64,000 bases of DNA from Branchiostoma belcheri (taxonomy: Eukaryota > Chordata > Leptocardii > Amphioxiformes > Branchiostomatidae). The stretch lies in the NCBI RefSeq assembly GCF_001625305.1, contig NW_017803046.1, positions 1,789,218 to 1,853,217 of the forward strand, given 5' to 3'. This document shows, piece after piece, positions 1 to 13,450 of this stretch. Position 1 is the stretch's first letter; every line of letters starts with the position of its first letter. Both the position numbers and the translations under genes were made by a program. Under the pieces are notes generated by a model, which was not told where the DNA came from, made no database searches, and was given only the letters and a program-made list of their open reading frames with translations.

Positions 1-3000
1 ACCTCCTACCTGAGCTGCAGAAAATGAGGAAAAGGTCCAGTGTGAGACTGGAACACCCGTACCACGTTCAACGGTCCTTGTACAGAATAAACCGATAGGC
101 TTCCAGTCGACGGAAGCATGGAAGATGGCTGCTACACCGGACGGGGAGGATAGTTTGTAATACCAAACCAAGCAATAAGGCCATTTACCCTTGACACGCA
201 CTGTCCATGCCCAAATTGGGAGGTTGGGAGGCTGCCTATGACCTGTTATGTACGCCCCTTCCCAGGGTAGGCAGATAAGAGGGAGGGGTAAACAGCCACG
301 CTGAAGCCCTCCCACATAGCTGACATGCCTCCAAACTCACAGCCGCCCCTGTCTCCAATGACATCAGTTAGGAGCTAAACGTGTAACTGACACTGGGTCC
401 TGGACACTGGTCCAGAATATGACACTTCTTTACTCTGCTCAGTGGCCTGGCGGTCTGCTGCCCATATACCACTGTGCCAGCAGGAACGACGACACAAAAA
501 ATCTGTAGGAACCTGTTAAACTGCTATGCACGGTGCAGCAACAATTAAATACCCTGAAGACAATATATTTTGTTGTCTATCTTCCCATGTCTTGTGCAAT
601 AAAACTGAAATGTTCATCCAAGACTAAAGCTTGCCTTTTTCTTTCCAAATTATGCATACGTAATTATCATAATATTGCATGTTTGCTCATTCATACCAAT
701 ATCTTAAACCACAGGGTTTATTTTTCCCACCCTAAACTAAATTAAAACTTTTTCCATGTACCGCCAACAGTCTCTTACGCGTCAACTTTCTAATCTTCAA
801 TAATCGGAGGAGGAGACGCAAAACAAGAACCCTATGTGTGGCCTAATTGGCCTGGAGCAGTTGGTGGGAGCAAGCGGAGTAGAATGCCATACATGGCACA
901 TGGAACCCGGGCGCCTGCCATACCACACATACAAGCCATGCCTCGGCAGTAACCATCCTACTCTCTTCCCCAACCCTCCTGAACTCCCGCACAAAGGACC
1001 CTGTCCACCTCCAACCCACCCCAAACTCATCATCTCCCCTCTCCCCACACAAGGCCACAGGATTGAGTTCCAGCACTATGAGGGAGGTAGCCCACACAAT
1101 ATACGCGAGATGTGCCTGGGTTGACCTTCATACTTCGCATTCCTGGACATCATGCCCAGCGCTCCTTCATCTCCCATCATAAGTCATAAGGAAATCAATA
1201 TCACATGTGGGTATTGTTCACTAGCAGCACTTCTAACCAACTCATCCAGCACCTTCTTTCTGCTTCTGTCCTTCTGCTCTGCTTAGTAAAACTCTTGTTC
1301 ATCAGGGAATAGCACTCTTGTATCATTGATGTACACTTCTAACTTGTGTCCAAATTTTTAAAAAATAACAATTTATTCTTCTCAAAAAAGTTTTCTTGGA
1401 GGGAAAATTGCAGACAAGTCATACAGTATAAATGTACAAAATCTTCAAGACATTTTTCTCATCTGAAAAGCTGAAATCTCCAGGGACTCATTAGATTGAG
1501 GCAAGTTCAATTTCAAAACATTACGTAACTATAAATCTTGAAATGTTTGAGGTTGTTGTGTTCTTGTGCTGCAATATTATGGCATTGCATAAATGCATTT
1601 CTATTGTATTACTGCTGTATATATTATTACACAATCTTTTCAACAGCAAATCACTCCTTTCCCCTCCTGTGAAAATATATGAATTTACAGTAGCTTCAAT
1701 TAAGGTTTCTTTTCACCGTAGGCCTAAACCAAAGAAGGTTTGAACATGAATAACAGTCATCATGCATTTGACAGCCCATACCCATCATCAAGACAAGATT
1801 TCTCCACAACAAAGTCACAGTCACTTCATCAAAGGGCCAAGTCAGCATACAGGTTTCATATACACAGACGGATTGCTTCTCTGAATTCATTTCCCTTCCC
1901 CTCTCTCGGGATTCTCAACTTGCGTTATTCTAAAACGACGACACCTCCAAAAATTCATAGCACCAACAATGACCGGTAACAATCTGAGTAAGAAAAAAAA
2001 ATCGATGTTATCCATATTTGTAGCGCTTTGATGTGGCGTCCCTCAGATAAGGTAGTGGAGTTATTGCCTGTCAGAAGAGAAACGACAATTGGGACAACCA
2101 GCATATGCAGAAGGGGTGCTGGTGACAAAGAGTGATGACAACGGTAGTCAGGGCGCTTTGATCTGTTGGACCTACCCTCCCACAAGGCAACAATGAGTAC
2201 TAGACAGGCAATTGGAAACAATACACATCTACCTCTCAGCCTGGAATGGTTTTGTTACCAATTTGTCAGTCTGTAAGGACTCATGATCCGGCATTGACTG
2301 AAACTGCAAAAATATTGGGTTCAACATTCTACCTGTAACTTGTAAAGAAAAGATGCTGATATCATATTACAGTCACACTAAACCTAAGTTTCTTTATATG
2401 ACTCACTGAATATTTAAAACGATAAAGCTTAACATTTTGCTATATATATGCAGTGGTTATTGCTCATTTAAGCATGTCATTAAAAACAAACACACAATGG
2501 GAATTATGCATTATTTGCATTAAAAGTTCATAAAAAAAGGAACCGACATGCTATGCCATGCACTGTTTTCTGCATAACCCTTTCATGACCAAAAGAATGT
2601 TGGCAATAGGTCACAGATTAGCGTCATTCATAATAGCTGTGACAGCCAATTAACTTTTGGACAAAATGTTTTAAAATCTGTTAGTATCAAACTGTTATAC
2701 AGAAATATACAAAGATATACAAAAGAGTTACAGTAAAAAAAAGAAAATTTTGCGCAATCAAAAGCTTTAGCCACTTCAATCTAGGACAAGTCCAACAACA
2801 ATACACTGTTTGTTGCGTACTGAAGAGTTGAATAACCTGAAATTGACTTGCCTTGGTGAATAGAACAAAAGTCTGAAAAAGGTTAAAGCAATTATCCTGA
2901 AGGGTGTTGCCTTTTTTTAACCACGCAGGCCAATGCCAAGTGACCTACAGGGCACAGAAAAGAGCCTACAACATAGAGGTGTTCAAAAACCAATTGAGCA

Positions 3001-5888
3001 TGAGGGATCATTTTGAGAGGTGTCAATCAAGACATGTACCCTACAATCAAACAGTTAAAACTTATCCATTACCAAAGCCTTAGGACAACAAAAGGCAAAC
3101 ATATACACAGTGAAATGACATTGAGGACTTGTTCACATTTACTTAAACCTAGCAACATCTACCTGTACACTTCTACTTCTAGTTGTATTTTTACTAGACA
3201 AGAAGATATCTGATTATGGCTTTGGTTTCCCTACTGTCCTATAATGTATATGATGCATGATTTTACACAAAATCCCATCAAAGAAAACTGTGAGGAGGAA
3301 AAAGCAAGGTTATATCCAATATCTTCCCCCTACTGTAAACCTACCAATGTATAATCATAGCAGAAGTCAGCAAAAAGAAGGCTAATTCAACTTTATCTTG
3401 AAAAAAAAAAAAACATCTCGTTCTCCCTTTTGTTTCCATGACATGGTACATTCAAACACGATAAATTTTCTAGCCATCAAGATTGCCATGTCTCCTGCAC
3501 TACTTCTATCAATCCTGAAACACTTACCTATCCATCCACTACATGCTGAAGAGGATAACACGTTCTTACCCAGTCTGGATGACCATTCGTGCCAAACACT
3601 GGTGAGAAACCATGGCAAACGCTGGTGAGAAACCACTCTGCCCTTCAGATGTTAATCGAGCACTCAGTAGCAGAACATGTATTTCAATTGGGGTGAATAG
3701 TATGATATTTCAACCTGCAGTAGCATCTAATTTTACATAACTATCCATGTTCAAACTTACTTTCATAGTAAAGGTTTTTGACTAACCAATACCGAAAGAG
3801 GACGTACAAAAAAACAAGGGCCCTGGTAAACAACAGGGAACAACTCGGTACACCTATCGCTTACTCTGTAAACACATCTTCACGCTTGTCACAGCTCAAA
3901 TTACCCAACACTACCTTTCAGCTTATGACATCAACAACACCAAACAAAAAAGCACCTGAGCTGCCGTCCTTTCAACCCTGCTCGGAAAACCCCACTGATG
4001 TCATGCACCAAAAATACTTGGTATAATAAAATACACCGTCCCGTCAGGAAAGGAAGAGTACTTTCCCTTTATCTCTCCCTATACTATGTTCCCTTCTGAC
4101 TTCTGTATTATTAGCCACGAGTTAGTTTCTCCAAGGAGCTTTCATGGTTTCTCTAACCAGGCCAACCAATACCCTCCAGCTACTAAAATTACAGCAGATA
4201 AAACAGGTACACGCAGGAAAAATGCAATAAACACATCAAAGGGTGCTTCTAAAATCAGCAAAATTGAATAATCAAAGTGGCGTTAGCATCCACAGGGTTG
4301 CCAATATACCTGATTTAGCCACAGTTAGGTACACTTCCTTCGTTCGTGGGTAAATTTAGTCTCTACTTGTTAGCCAGCTCGCTGGCCTGTACTTCCTACT
4401 GCATGAAAAACAACTTTCTGTCTGCTTCATTAAGGGCTGGAGATGTAGGTGAGTGACAGGGAAATTAGGCAATAACAATCCTGCAAAAGGGTGTCAGGGA
4501 GACTTGTCCAAAGCTCTCAAAAGCATGGACAAGGTGTACAATGAACAAGGCAATGTTGACAGACATCCCCAAATGACATGTTGCACTATGACTGAGCAAA
4601 CAAAAAACAAGGCCTTCATCTTTATGACAGTCGGTATAATAGAGAACTAATGTAACCATTACATTGTGACAGTCTAAAATGATAATTGAATGGCTACACG
4701 TTTTCTATATAATATGCCTTACAAACAAGTTGACTTCGTACTGGTTAATAATACATTATTTTACCAGGACAGGGCTCTAAATACAACAAGCACATATGCA
4801 GGCTAATATTCTATATGGTACCTGCACCAGTCCATGCTACTAGGGATTCATAGGTATATGTGGATATTTCACTGTTACCACCCATGAAATGAACATATCA
4901 GTGACCAGAACTTCCTAAAATCTAATCAGTTTTAGTAAAGTTTGCCTGGTGTAGCTGATTTTCAACGTTTATTTAATACGTGTAGAAAAAAGGATATTGA
5001 GCCCCAATGCAACTATGTGATCAAACTGCCATGAAAGCGGTTAACAAATAAAGCCTGGCCGGTAATTATGTGACTTATGTCCTTGTCTGGCCTCCACATT
5101 GTCTTGCCTGACATGACGAATTTACAAAGTACACGATATACCGACAGGCAAGAAGGCCGAAGCATTCAGCCATTTTCAATTACGGTATGAGTGATCTGAC
5201 AGCACCAGTGTAGAAAACGTACACCTTCAGGACAACGGTTTAGAATTCAGAGTGCTCCACACTAACCATTAAAGCCTGTCTGCAGTGTGACTGAAAAAGC
5301 CTCTTATGATCTTACAATGATGTCCCATTGACGTCACCATTGGTTACCGCTCTTCAGTACCCTGTGGCTCAGCCGACAATGGTGGCAGGGCTGTCAGACC
5401 CAGCTCATACCAGGGTTCGGGAATCCGGATTCACCCCGGCACAGGGTCGATCCTGATTTCACATGACATACATTTATGTGTCTAATCATTTCTATTCTAC
5501 TTAGCGTCATCTATTGGGTTCTAGTTAAACTGCATAGAGATAGGGTTGATCCAGATCTGATTTTAGACAGGATTCTGGCTGAGCTGAATTTGACAATCCC
5601 TGGTATGAATACAAAGGGCTTTAGCAGGATCAACGCATGCCTGATGAATCCAGATTCACAAGCCCAGGTATGAATGGGGTCTTAGCAATCAATAGTAAGC
5701 CTACAACAGACAGCAATCCAACTGCAAAACGACAATATCACATTCTATGTGTTCATGCTATACCACCATGTAGTGATAGCTACAGTTCCAAATAGTTTTA
5801 AAAGATAAAAGTTAAACTTGAAAAAATTTCTTTAGGAAAGCCCTAAAACTAGCAAGACTTGACCTTTCCATTCCAATATATGATAAAA
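1..5888. other. No supportable gene
   Basis: I see no exon here with a recognisable protein, and the open frames are short and without family features. A pyrimidine-rich stretch ending in an AG around bases 21-42, read on the minus strand, would make a good splice acceptor. An exon could therefore begin near base 20 and run off the left edge, but only about 20 bases are visible, so this is not called. A CRE palindrome (TGACGTCA) lies at 5329-5336 with no gene attached. Confidence 0.5.
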
Positions 5889-6305
5889 AATAATGTTCTT
5901 GTGCATATTATGTAACCAATTAAAAACTAGTAGGCTGACATTTCATACCTGTCATACTGTGACAGTAAAAACTGGAATGACATTATTAACATCACATGAG
6001 GCAAGGTTAGATCAATGTCAAATCATGTTACTGTACATTGATTTAACTTCATGAAGAGGAGAAAGGAGGCAATCGTGGAATACCACTAAAAAAACATCTC
6101 ACGATTTACAGTATACCCCCGCTTTTTCACCTCTCTTCTGCTGAAAGCGATCGTGTACAAAAACTGTCAGCCCTCTTCATTTACATAATCCTACACCGAC
6201 ACTGCATTTTTCCCTGAATTGAGATGATTTCTCCTAGGAGCAATTATGGTACACCAGCCTTCAGACAGGCTACCTGGAGGCTTTGGATGGATGCATCTCC
6301 CTCAG
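5889..6305 (+). repeat. Direct duplication, copy 1, ending at the assembly gap
   Basis: This ~417-base segment recurs almost base for base at 6849-7267. The visible differences are a few substitutions and single-base indels, for example near 6057/7017, 6232/7192, 6263/7213 and in the last ten bases. The copy stops exactly at the run of Ns. That fits two haplotypes of one locus joined by the assembler better than a biological tandem duplication. Confidence 0.9.
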
Positions 6306-6325
6306 NNNNNNNNNNNNNNNNNNNN
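6306..6325. other. Assembly gap (20 N)
   Basis: Twenty undetermined bases. The left flank ends in the duplicated segment and the right flank begins in an interspersed repeat. Confidence 1.
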
Positions 6326-6371
6326 AGATGTCACAAGTGTTTTATAGTTCTATTATCGAACAAAGCAGAGT

Positions 6372-6848
6372 TATAGAATTTCCTCATTAATTATGCAAAT
6401 TAGCGCCTGATTTGCATAATTGCCATCTGATCATGTCAAGCATCACTTATACTACTTACATACCAAAAATCAAGACAATACGTCAACCGGTTCTTGAGTT
6501 ATCGTCCTTCAAATTTTTTTCAACAAATGCTCCTGCAGTTCCAGAACAAGGCGCTAGGGGACCCAAACTCACGTCACTTCTTTCCTACCACAAGAGCTAT
6601 CTACCAACCAAAATTCGTGACCCTAGCATGTCCAGAACATGAGATATCAAAACCGGAAGTTCAGCTGCAGTACCTAGGAAAGCCGCCAGGGGGCCCAAAA
6701 TCTAATCATTTCTAGGTCTCATGAAGACCTACCCACCTACCAAGTTTCATTCCAATCCATCCACTGCTTCTCAAGTTATCTTGCTAAACCACAAACCCAC
6801 AAACACACAGACAAACGCTACTAAAAACATAACCTTCTTGGCGAAGGT
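6372..6848 (+). repeat. Interspersed repeat, family D (copy 1)
   Basis: This segment shares an ordered series of blocks with 15233-15690: an AT-rich start with TTATGCAAAT and its inverse, then CCTGCAGTTCCAGAACAAG, a CTAGGGG block, TGACCCTAGCATGTCCAGA, GAGATATCAAAACCGGAAGTT, and finally TTGAGTTATCTTG followed by a CAGACAAACGC tail. It ends with an ACCTTCTTGGCGAAGGT stem. No protein is encoded. It is a dispersed non-coding element of unknown class. It lies between the two copies of the direct duplication. Confidence 0.8.
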
Positions 6849-7267
6849 AATAATGTTCTTGTGCATATTATGTAACCAATTAAAAACTAGTAGGCTGACA
6901 TTTCATACCTGTCATACTGTGACAGTAAAAACTGGAATGACATTATTAACATCACATGAGGCAAGGTTAGATCAATGTCAAATCATGTTACTGTACATTG
7001 ATTTAACTTCATGAAGAAGAGAAAGGAGGCAATCGTGGAATACCACTAAAAAAACATCTCACGATTTACAGTATACCCCCGCTTTTTCACCTCTCTTCTG
7101 CTGAAAGCGATCGTGTACAAAAACTGTCAGCCCTCTTCATTTACATAATCCTACACCGACACTGCATTTTTCCCTGAATTGAGATGATTTCTAGTAGGAG
7201 CAATTATGGTACGCCAGCCTTCAGACAGGCTACCTTGGAGGCTTTGGATGGATGCATCTCCCTCCAG
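6849..7267 (+). repeat. Direct duplication, copy 2
   Basis: Near-identical partner of 5889-6305. It begins directly after the family D repeat. Sequence beyond 7267 continues as single-copy DNA. Confidence 0.9.
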
Positions 7268-10200
7268 ACTATTATTAGAATAGAGAATGAGGATTGCAGT
7301 TTGTATGCTTTCAGAATTTGTATGCTTTCAGAAGTTAGCAACATTCTAACATTCTACAAACTACACAGAAAAACTACACATTTTTTTGGTAAGAAACGGT
7401 CAAAAAATCTATTTCTTAATATAATTACTTCACTGTATTGTAACCAAAGACAAAATCATTACGATCAACTATTTCTTTTTACAGATTAAAGATCAACTCG
7501 AGGACCACTTTTTTCTCTCACCATCTTGAATACACCTGCTTTTCATCTAGTCTGGAAGTAGCTGATAACATTTTGTAGGAACTGCTGACCTTTGTTTAAC
7601 ACCAATCATTGGTAATGGACACTTACAAAATGTTTCAACATTCCATTAGGGGAAGCACACCAATATTTCTTTAGGCCAAGGACAGCCCACTATGGAAAAA
7701 TGTCGATATCAATTAGAAATACGCCAAACGACGTATGTAGGAAATATTAGGACACTGTTACATAATACTGTTACATAATAACGCTTTGTTATCATCAAGA
7801 ATATTTGAGAAATTCTGCTTGAAATGAGTCTATTATATTCTTTGGACACTGATCAATGTTTCGTTACAATTAAGGTTGCAATATCTTACCTTCCTCCTTA
7901 AAACTGCTAACCTGTATTTTATCAGGCCCATACTATTTTTTCGGTTGCACAGGAATGCCTGTCTGATTTTTGCTACTTTCATCAAAAGGAAAGAAGGCCG
8001 CTCTAACCTATCTCGTGCCTTGCTGACGTCAAACTTCATGAGTGCCCGACAATCCTGCCAGCCCACACTTCACAGTAATGTGAAAATTAAAGCATCCCTT
8101 CACCCCAGCCTGCTAGATAAACAAGCGTGTGGCCACAGCTCCCTGCCCGTGCCCTGACAGTCAACATACACATCAGAAGAGCATCGGAAAGTGTCCGTCT
8201 GGGCTTCCTAGATGTTGGGGCAGGGCCAGAATCTACACAAACAAATGGGCCAGTTCCCACAAACCACAGGCATAGCTACACAAGAATTAGCCTCCCTTAT
8301 CAATGGTGCTCTGTGCTGAAAAACACTGGATAGGCTGCTAATCCAAGAGGTGGAGTTAAGAGACTTCCTTCCTGTATACCCAGTCGATTAATCACCAGAA
8401 ATTTTAATGTCCTAGGCATTGATACCAAGTCTACCCCCATTGACCAAAGGTGGGGAAATAATTCTGCCCTCCCCCTCAACAAATGATGTAGAATACTATG
8501 CTGAGAGGACGAAGAAAAACCCTGAAACACCAACAGGCATGGCTCTCTTTACAGGAGTATAATACACATGTCCTGAAGCTCTTAACATTTGCTAATGATT
8601 GACGCCACCAGCATTAGACATCCAAGGTCACGGCAAGTGCACAATATACTCTGTACAATGTCAATAATACATCCATAAACTCGTGTCGCCAAAGTGTGCT
8701 CGGCAAAATCAATTCCGTACGTTGTGCAGGTCGAGAATGCATTATGCAAGCCACATCCTATCTTTTATGATAAGTCGAACACCCACAATTATGCAGGGAA
8801 CTGTTGCAATGCAACATGACTTCCCTACCTGGAATACCGGGAGTGGTAGGCATGCACGACTATAGATGCTCAACAGATCAAGAACTTCAGATACAGTAAT
8901 GCCCCAGACAGCAGTTTGTTGTAGGCCTCTGCAAACCTGGAGAATATTAATACTTGCTAGCTTATGAACTCCAGCTGTGCTGGAAGGTGTTGAGGTAAAG
9001 CTGGTGTGCCCAGTGTGTTCAGAAAGCTATTTGCCCAGGCAGGTCGCATCAAGGGGCGGGACTCATGGCAGATGGAACAGGTCACACCAGCAACAGGTTG
9101 TGGTGGGGGGAAGGCCGGAAGGCAAGCCGTCCATGTGGCTTCTTTGAGGCAGAGATAAGGCCAAAGTCAATGGCACATGTCAACATTGGAGGTTGTAATA
9201 CATGTATGAAAACATCTATCATATTGCCATCTCCTTTCTGACATGGAATTTTCATTTTGGTACATTGCAGATGGTAACAACACCAACTATTTATTTTCAA
9301 CAAAACACATACACAGTTTCCTAATATTACTTCATTAAAAAAACGTAGTTTCGCCTCAAAAAACATATTTCGTCCGCAGTGCCACTTTTGACCTACTACA
9401 ATGCTAACGGCTCAGATTAAGGAACACTTGTTGAAAAATCTGACATCTTCGGTTTGCCAGTCTAGACTGTATTGATCAAGTGATGGAACACGCGTGGCAA
9501 CTAAAATGGATTTCCATACAACCACCAGAAAGTAGGCCTAAAATAGTCTCCAAGAAAAACTGATTACATGGTATGGTAAAAGTAATGGCTGCATCCCAGA
9601 AAAATCATCTCTACCATCACACCTGTTCTAAAAACATGCTTTTGATTCTAGAGCTATCACCCTGCAATCTACAAACCTATAAAATAGTACTCCAGATAAA
9701 AGTCCCATCTTTCCACAACTTGAATCACTCTTTTTGCCTAAAGGAGGTCAAACCAAACTTAAATGGACTTAAAAGAAACCTGTTGCATGGGTATATTATC
9801 TAGCTACTTTGCCTTTAGTACAAAGAATTTTAAATTTGCTTCTAGAGATTCAAAAATCAGACCAGGTGCTTCCACAATACTCCCTTACTGTATATTCCAT
9901 ACCATAAGTGGGACTTGTGCGACTGAAGTAAAACAAAACAACAATACCACATACATCAAAAAGCCACTGGCCAAATCTCCTCAGAATCTAATTCTTTCTT
10001 CTGGGAAAGCATCTATCCATCCCAGGAAAGTACCCCTGTGTATGGGGAAAATGCTGGAAAACCATAGAATATTACAAGGTCAGCAAGTGATGCCAAATGG
10101 TATATATCAAAGCCCAGTAGGTGCCACATAGCTCTCTGATTCACACCACCTGATGGTGCACACCAAGCTGCTGTTATCTTTCCTTCCATCTCTGCTTACC

Positions 10201-12347
10201 TGATTTCACTCAGCGGGGTGACTGTTCCCAGAAAGATTTAAAGACTACGGATAGGTTAGAGAATGAACCAGAAGAAGGCAGAATCGCCGCAGGAAGCTAT
10301 ATGTACATGTACATGTATGTGTACCTTAGAGTCTGGGCACATAAAGTCTCAGTCAGTGCACTTCAGCTGTGCGGTCCAATCCCTTGAGCCATGAGCACGA
10401 GCTTGAAAATGTCGTCGTGTGAATAAGTGAGAAGTAAACACACACCCCTCCAAACAAAACCCCGGACGGAAATGAAGAACGTGGAAAACGGGGAAACGCG
10501 AAGACGCGGGCAAACAAGGACGCTGGAAAAATCTAAATGAACCTTGAGGACGCAGAACACCCGAGTGACGCAGAATGTCCAGCGACATTGTGCAAATTCT
10601 TTCCCTGTTGCCAGTGACTGGCATCAACAGTTGTCACATTAAACTGCTTGAATGTCATCACATGTTATGCTGGGGACCAACACATGGGGCTGTGCCTGCT
10701 GCTTTGATCATGCCATCTGACTCCCCTGAGAAAGCATAGCATGGCACACAAAATCATATCATATCACATTCTAGTTCCAACTAGCAAGAGAGGGAAAAAA
10801 AATGACCATATCCCATAACGTTAATTGTTCTCCAGAACAATGAAGAAAAGCACTGATTCTGTAATAAAGGTCTCGTGACAAATGTCAACCCAGCTGCTAG
10901 TAAATGGGGACCAGAAGTTCCTAGATCGAGTGCTGGATGGGCCCTGGTAATTTGAACAGCGCTTGGTGACGTCACAGGGACCCTCGTATTCTTTCATAAC
11001 AGGCTGTTGTGATTTGTCAAGCAAGATCCGCACACTTCTTTTCCGCCTTCTACAAACACACGGCTCTTCAGGGCTGTGTGGACTGAACCTGTCACTGAAT
11101 TGAACATGTTTTATTCAGGCAGAAGCATCATTTACTTCCACTGTTTATCTTTTTGACATGAGCAACATTGGACTCAAAACAACACCTGTATACAACAGGT
11201 AAACATACCTTTGGCAAAAGGTAGTTTTTCTATAGTTATGAGTAAAGTATGACTAATCAGTCTAATGAAAGGCAATTTTTCTGGGGAAATACCCTACACT
11301 GCCAGCAATGAGGAGTTATGGTTTTAAATATTTATATATAAAGCTGCAATTGACAGGGTAAAACTACTCTGTGGCAAAATAGACATACCTTTTCATGTAG
11401 CACAACATTATCGACGTAATGCCATGTGAACAAACAACAATGGCAAGATGCGAATTAAGACCTTGACCCATCCAGGTAAACACAAGGCAAAAATGTCTGA
11501 GCTGAAAGTTGTTTTAGTTCAAGAGATCTTACACTACTACAGTACAGGTGCCTGGTGTGTAGTGAAGCATTCTGTTTGAGTCAACAAACAACAGTCAAGG
11601 CTGGCATCTGTCAAATTGGCAACATTACCTCCACAGTCCCATAGTTTCTCATACCAACACTGTAGCATAGATAACACTCACTCACTCCACAGTCACTCAC
11701 TTCAAATGATAAATACAAATTTTTTTAAAATATATAATAAGGAAAACAAAACACACAATAAATCATGCCTAGTGTGTGATGTCTTATATTAGTAAATAAA
11801 AAGGTATAAAAGCAAATAAACTATAAAAAAAAACATGAAGACACTGCAAAAAAAATGGCATTAACAGACGACATTAAAGTTGACATTCAAACAAAAGAAG
11901 TTGCATAACCCTACTGTAATTAAAATCAACACAAGTCACGACAGTACCCCATACATGAGTCATCCCCAAACCGGAGACACACCCCACTCCATAATAGTTT
12001 GCCCCACATTTGGGAAGCAACATGTTGTATACAAGGGTACTCAGTGTTATTGCCAGGATATATTTACAACCCCTGTATCTCAAAAAAGCATATTCAGAGA
12101 TAAGTCTGGAGACACACGTTACAAATATAGCCATCCACAGAAAGGTTTGCCACTGAATTTAGATCTGGGTCGTGGAATACCCTCCTTCCTAAAAATACCC
12201 GGTAACAAACCACAACCACAGTTCAAAGTCTAACTTACCAGGTCCTAAAATAATGCGCCAAAAATATATGTCAAAACGTAAGGATTCATCCACTAGTGCG
12301 GGTGGTTGAAGTCTCAAGCACCTTGTTGTTATGACTGCGGCACTTAC
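7268..12347. other. No supportable gene
   Basis: Only short frames without recognisable domains or paired splice sites of matching phase. CRE palindromes (TGACGTCA) occur at 8024-8031 and 10967-10974. A minus-strand frame at about 12241-12295 (containing the residues RFDIYFWRIILGP) is followed by a GTAAGT and is in phase with the exon at 12348-12463. It would require an intron of only about 50 bases, so it is left as a possibility. Confidence 0.45.
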
Positions 12348-12463
12348 CGGAGATAGAGTAGCTGGAAAGAAGAGACGGTTCGAAGACAAACGTCTTGGAC
12401 GGACTCTTCTTCAACTTTTTCTTTTCCTTCCTGCTCAGAAGACGTGGTGCGGGGAGAATCAAA
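12348..12463 (-). CDS. Orphan internal exon of an unidentified gene
   Basis: On the minus strand a pyrimidine-rich CCCCCACAG acceptor precedes a 116-base open segment that ends in a consensus GTAAGTG donor. Two frames are open. One begins LILPAPRLLS and continues with a strongly basic run (RKEKKKLKK) and then SPSKTFVFEPS; it looks the more protein-like and would enter in phase 2 and leave in phase 1. The other begins FDSPRTTSSEQ and is acidic. I do not recognise either protein. No partner exon of certain phase was found; the upstream exons may lie towards 12.6-13.4 kb and the downstream ones to the left. The exon is supported by its splice signals, not by homology. Confidence 0.5.
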
Positions 12464-12899
12464 CTGTGGGGGAAGAAAACATGGGAGTGAAGTTAGTACG
12501 GGAATATTGATGATTTGTGCCGGTACATCCCTACGATTCGACCTCCTGTACGATAACAAGGAAACCGTGGGTCGGTATGATTTACTTCAAACCAGAAATG
12601 TGCACTGACTACGGCAAAATAACGAGCTACTAACGAGTGGAGATCTCCACAAACCGAGAGTGAAGTCGGACGTGGATAACTGCACTAGCTAACCCAAGGA
12701 AAATATGCGCCACCACTTTCTACTCTCGCGTCCCAAACACACACATGACAGATATATGAAAATGCCAAACGACTTCTGATTGATTCAGAAAGCCTGCGCT
12801 TGCTATTTTTACTGACCAGTGAGGTTGGCGCTGCTCAGCGGAGATGAAAAATCGTAACAAATCTGCGAACGCTCGTGCTATTTTTAGGGAATGGAGGAC

Positions 12900-13450
12900 C
12901 CACCGGGAGGAAGCTGCGGAACAATACAAGCAGCCGCATCACAATCATGACCCCGGGTCACGCTGTAACTTTCTCGCGGATCTGCCATAGTTTGAACAAC
13001 GTAGCTTACATTGTGTAGAAATATCATCTAAATTTTATATTTTGATATTTTTTCATCCTGCACTCTTCATATTTGATTCGACGAAAGGAAATGCTGACGG
13101 ACTCATTTGTTTTTGATATGCTAAACAGCCGCGGATGGATATCGCATATCGACGGGCGGCGTAATTCCCCAAGACGTCATCTGGTTTCCGTCGCAACTGA
13201 GAGAGGGGTGGGGAGGGGGCTTTCCGCTTTGTTTTGCCATTTTCTCCAAAACCGAACAGAGAGTAAACATTGCAACAGAATTATAGGTCTGAAACCATTC
13301 ATAGAAATGTGCTCTGCTGCCAGAAACGATGATTTACCGACAGGTTCTGGCGAAAAGAGGCAGACAAACAGCCTCTAAGTTGCCTGATCAAGTTACAATG
13401 CGGTGACGTCAGCGCTGGAATCGGGCATGATGTCATTGGCGGGAACTTTC
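12900..13450. promoter_or_regulatory. Promoter-like region with CRE palindrome
   Basis: This stretch is richer in GC and CpG than the surrounding AT-rich DNA. It contains a perfect CRE palindrome (TGACGTCA) at 13404-13411, another GACGTC near 13172, and GGCGGGAA near 13438. It lies upstream of the minus-strand exon at 12348-12463 and could be its promoter. No start site can be fixed from sequence alone. Confidence 0.35.

Noticed and set aside
5400..5470. tRNA-like B box (GGTTCGGGAATCC)
   Set aside because: It departs from the B-box consensus and no acceptor stem, anticodon arm or A box could be placed.
9763..10131. 122-codon plus-strand frame
   Set aside because: Composition and lack of any domain or splice partners suggest chance.
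12241..12295. Possible exon with RFDIYFWRIILGP on the minus strand
   Set aside because: Phase agrees with the exon at 12348-12463 and a GTAAGT follows, but the intron would be only about 50 bases and the acceptor is weak.
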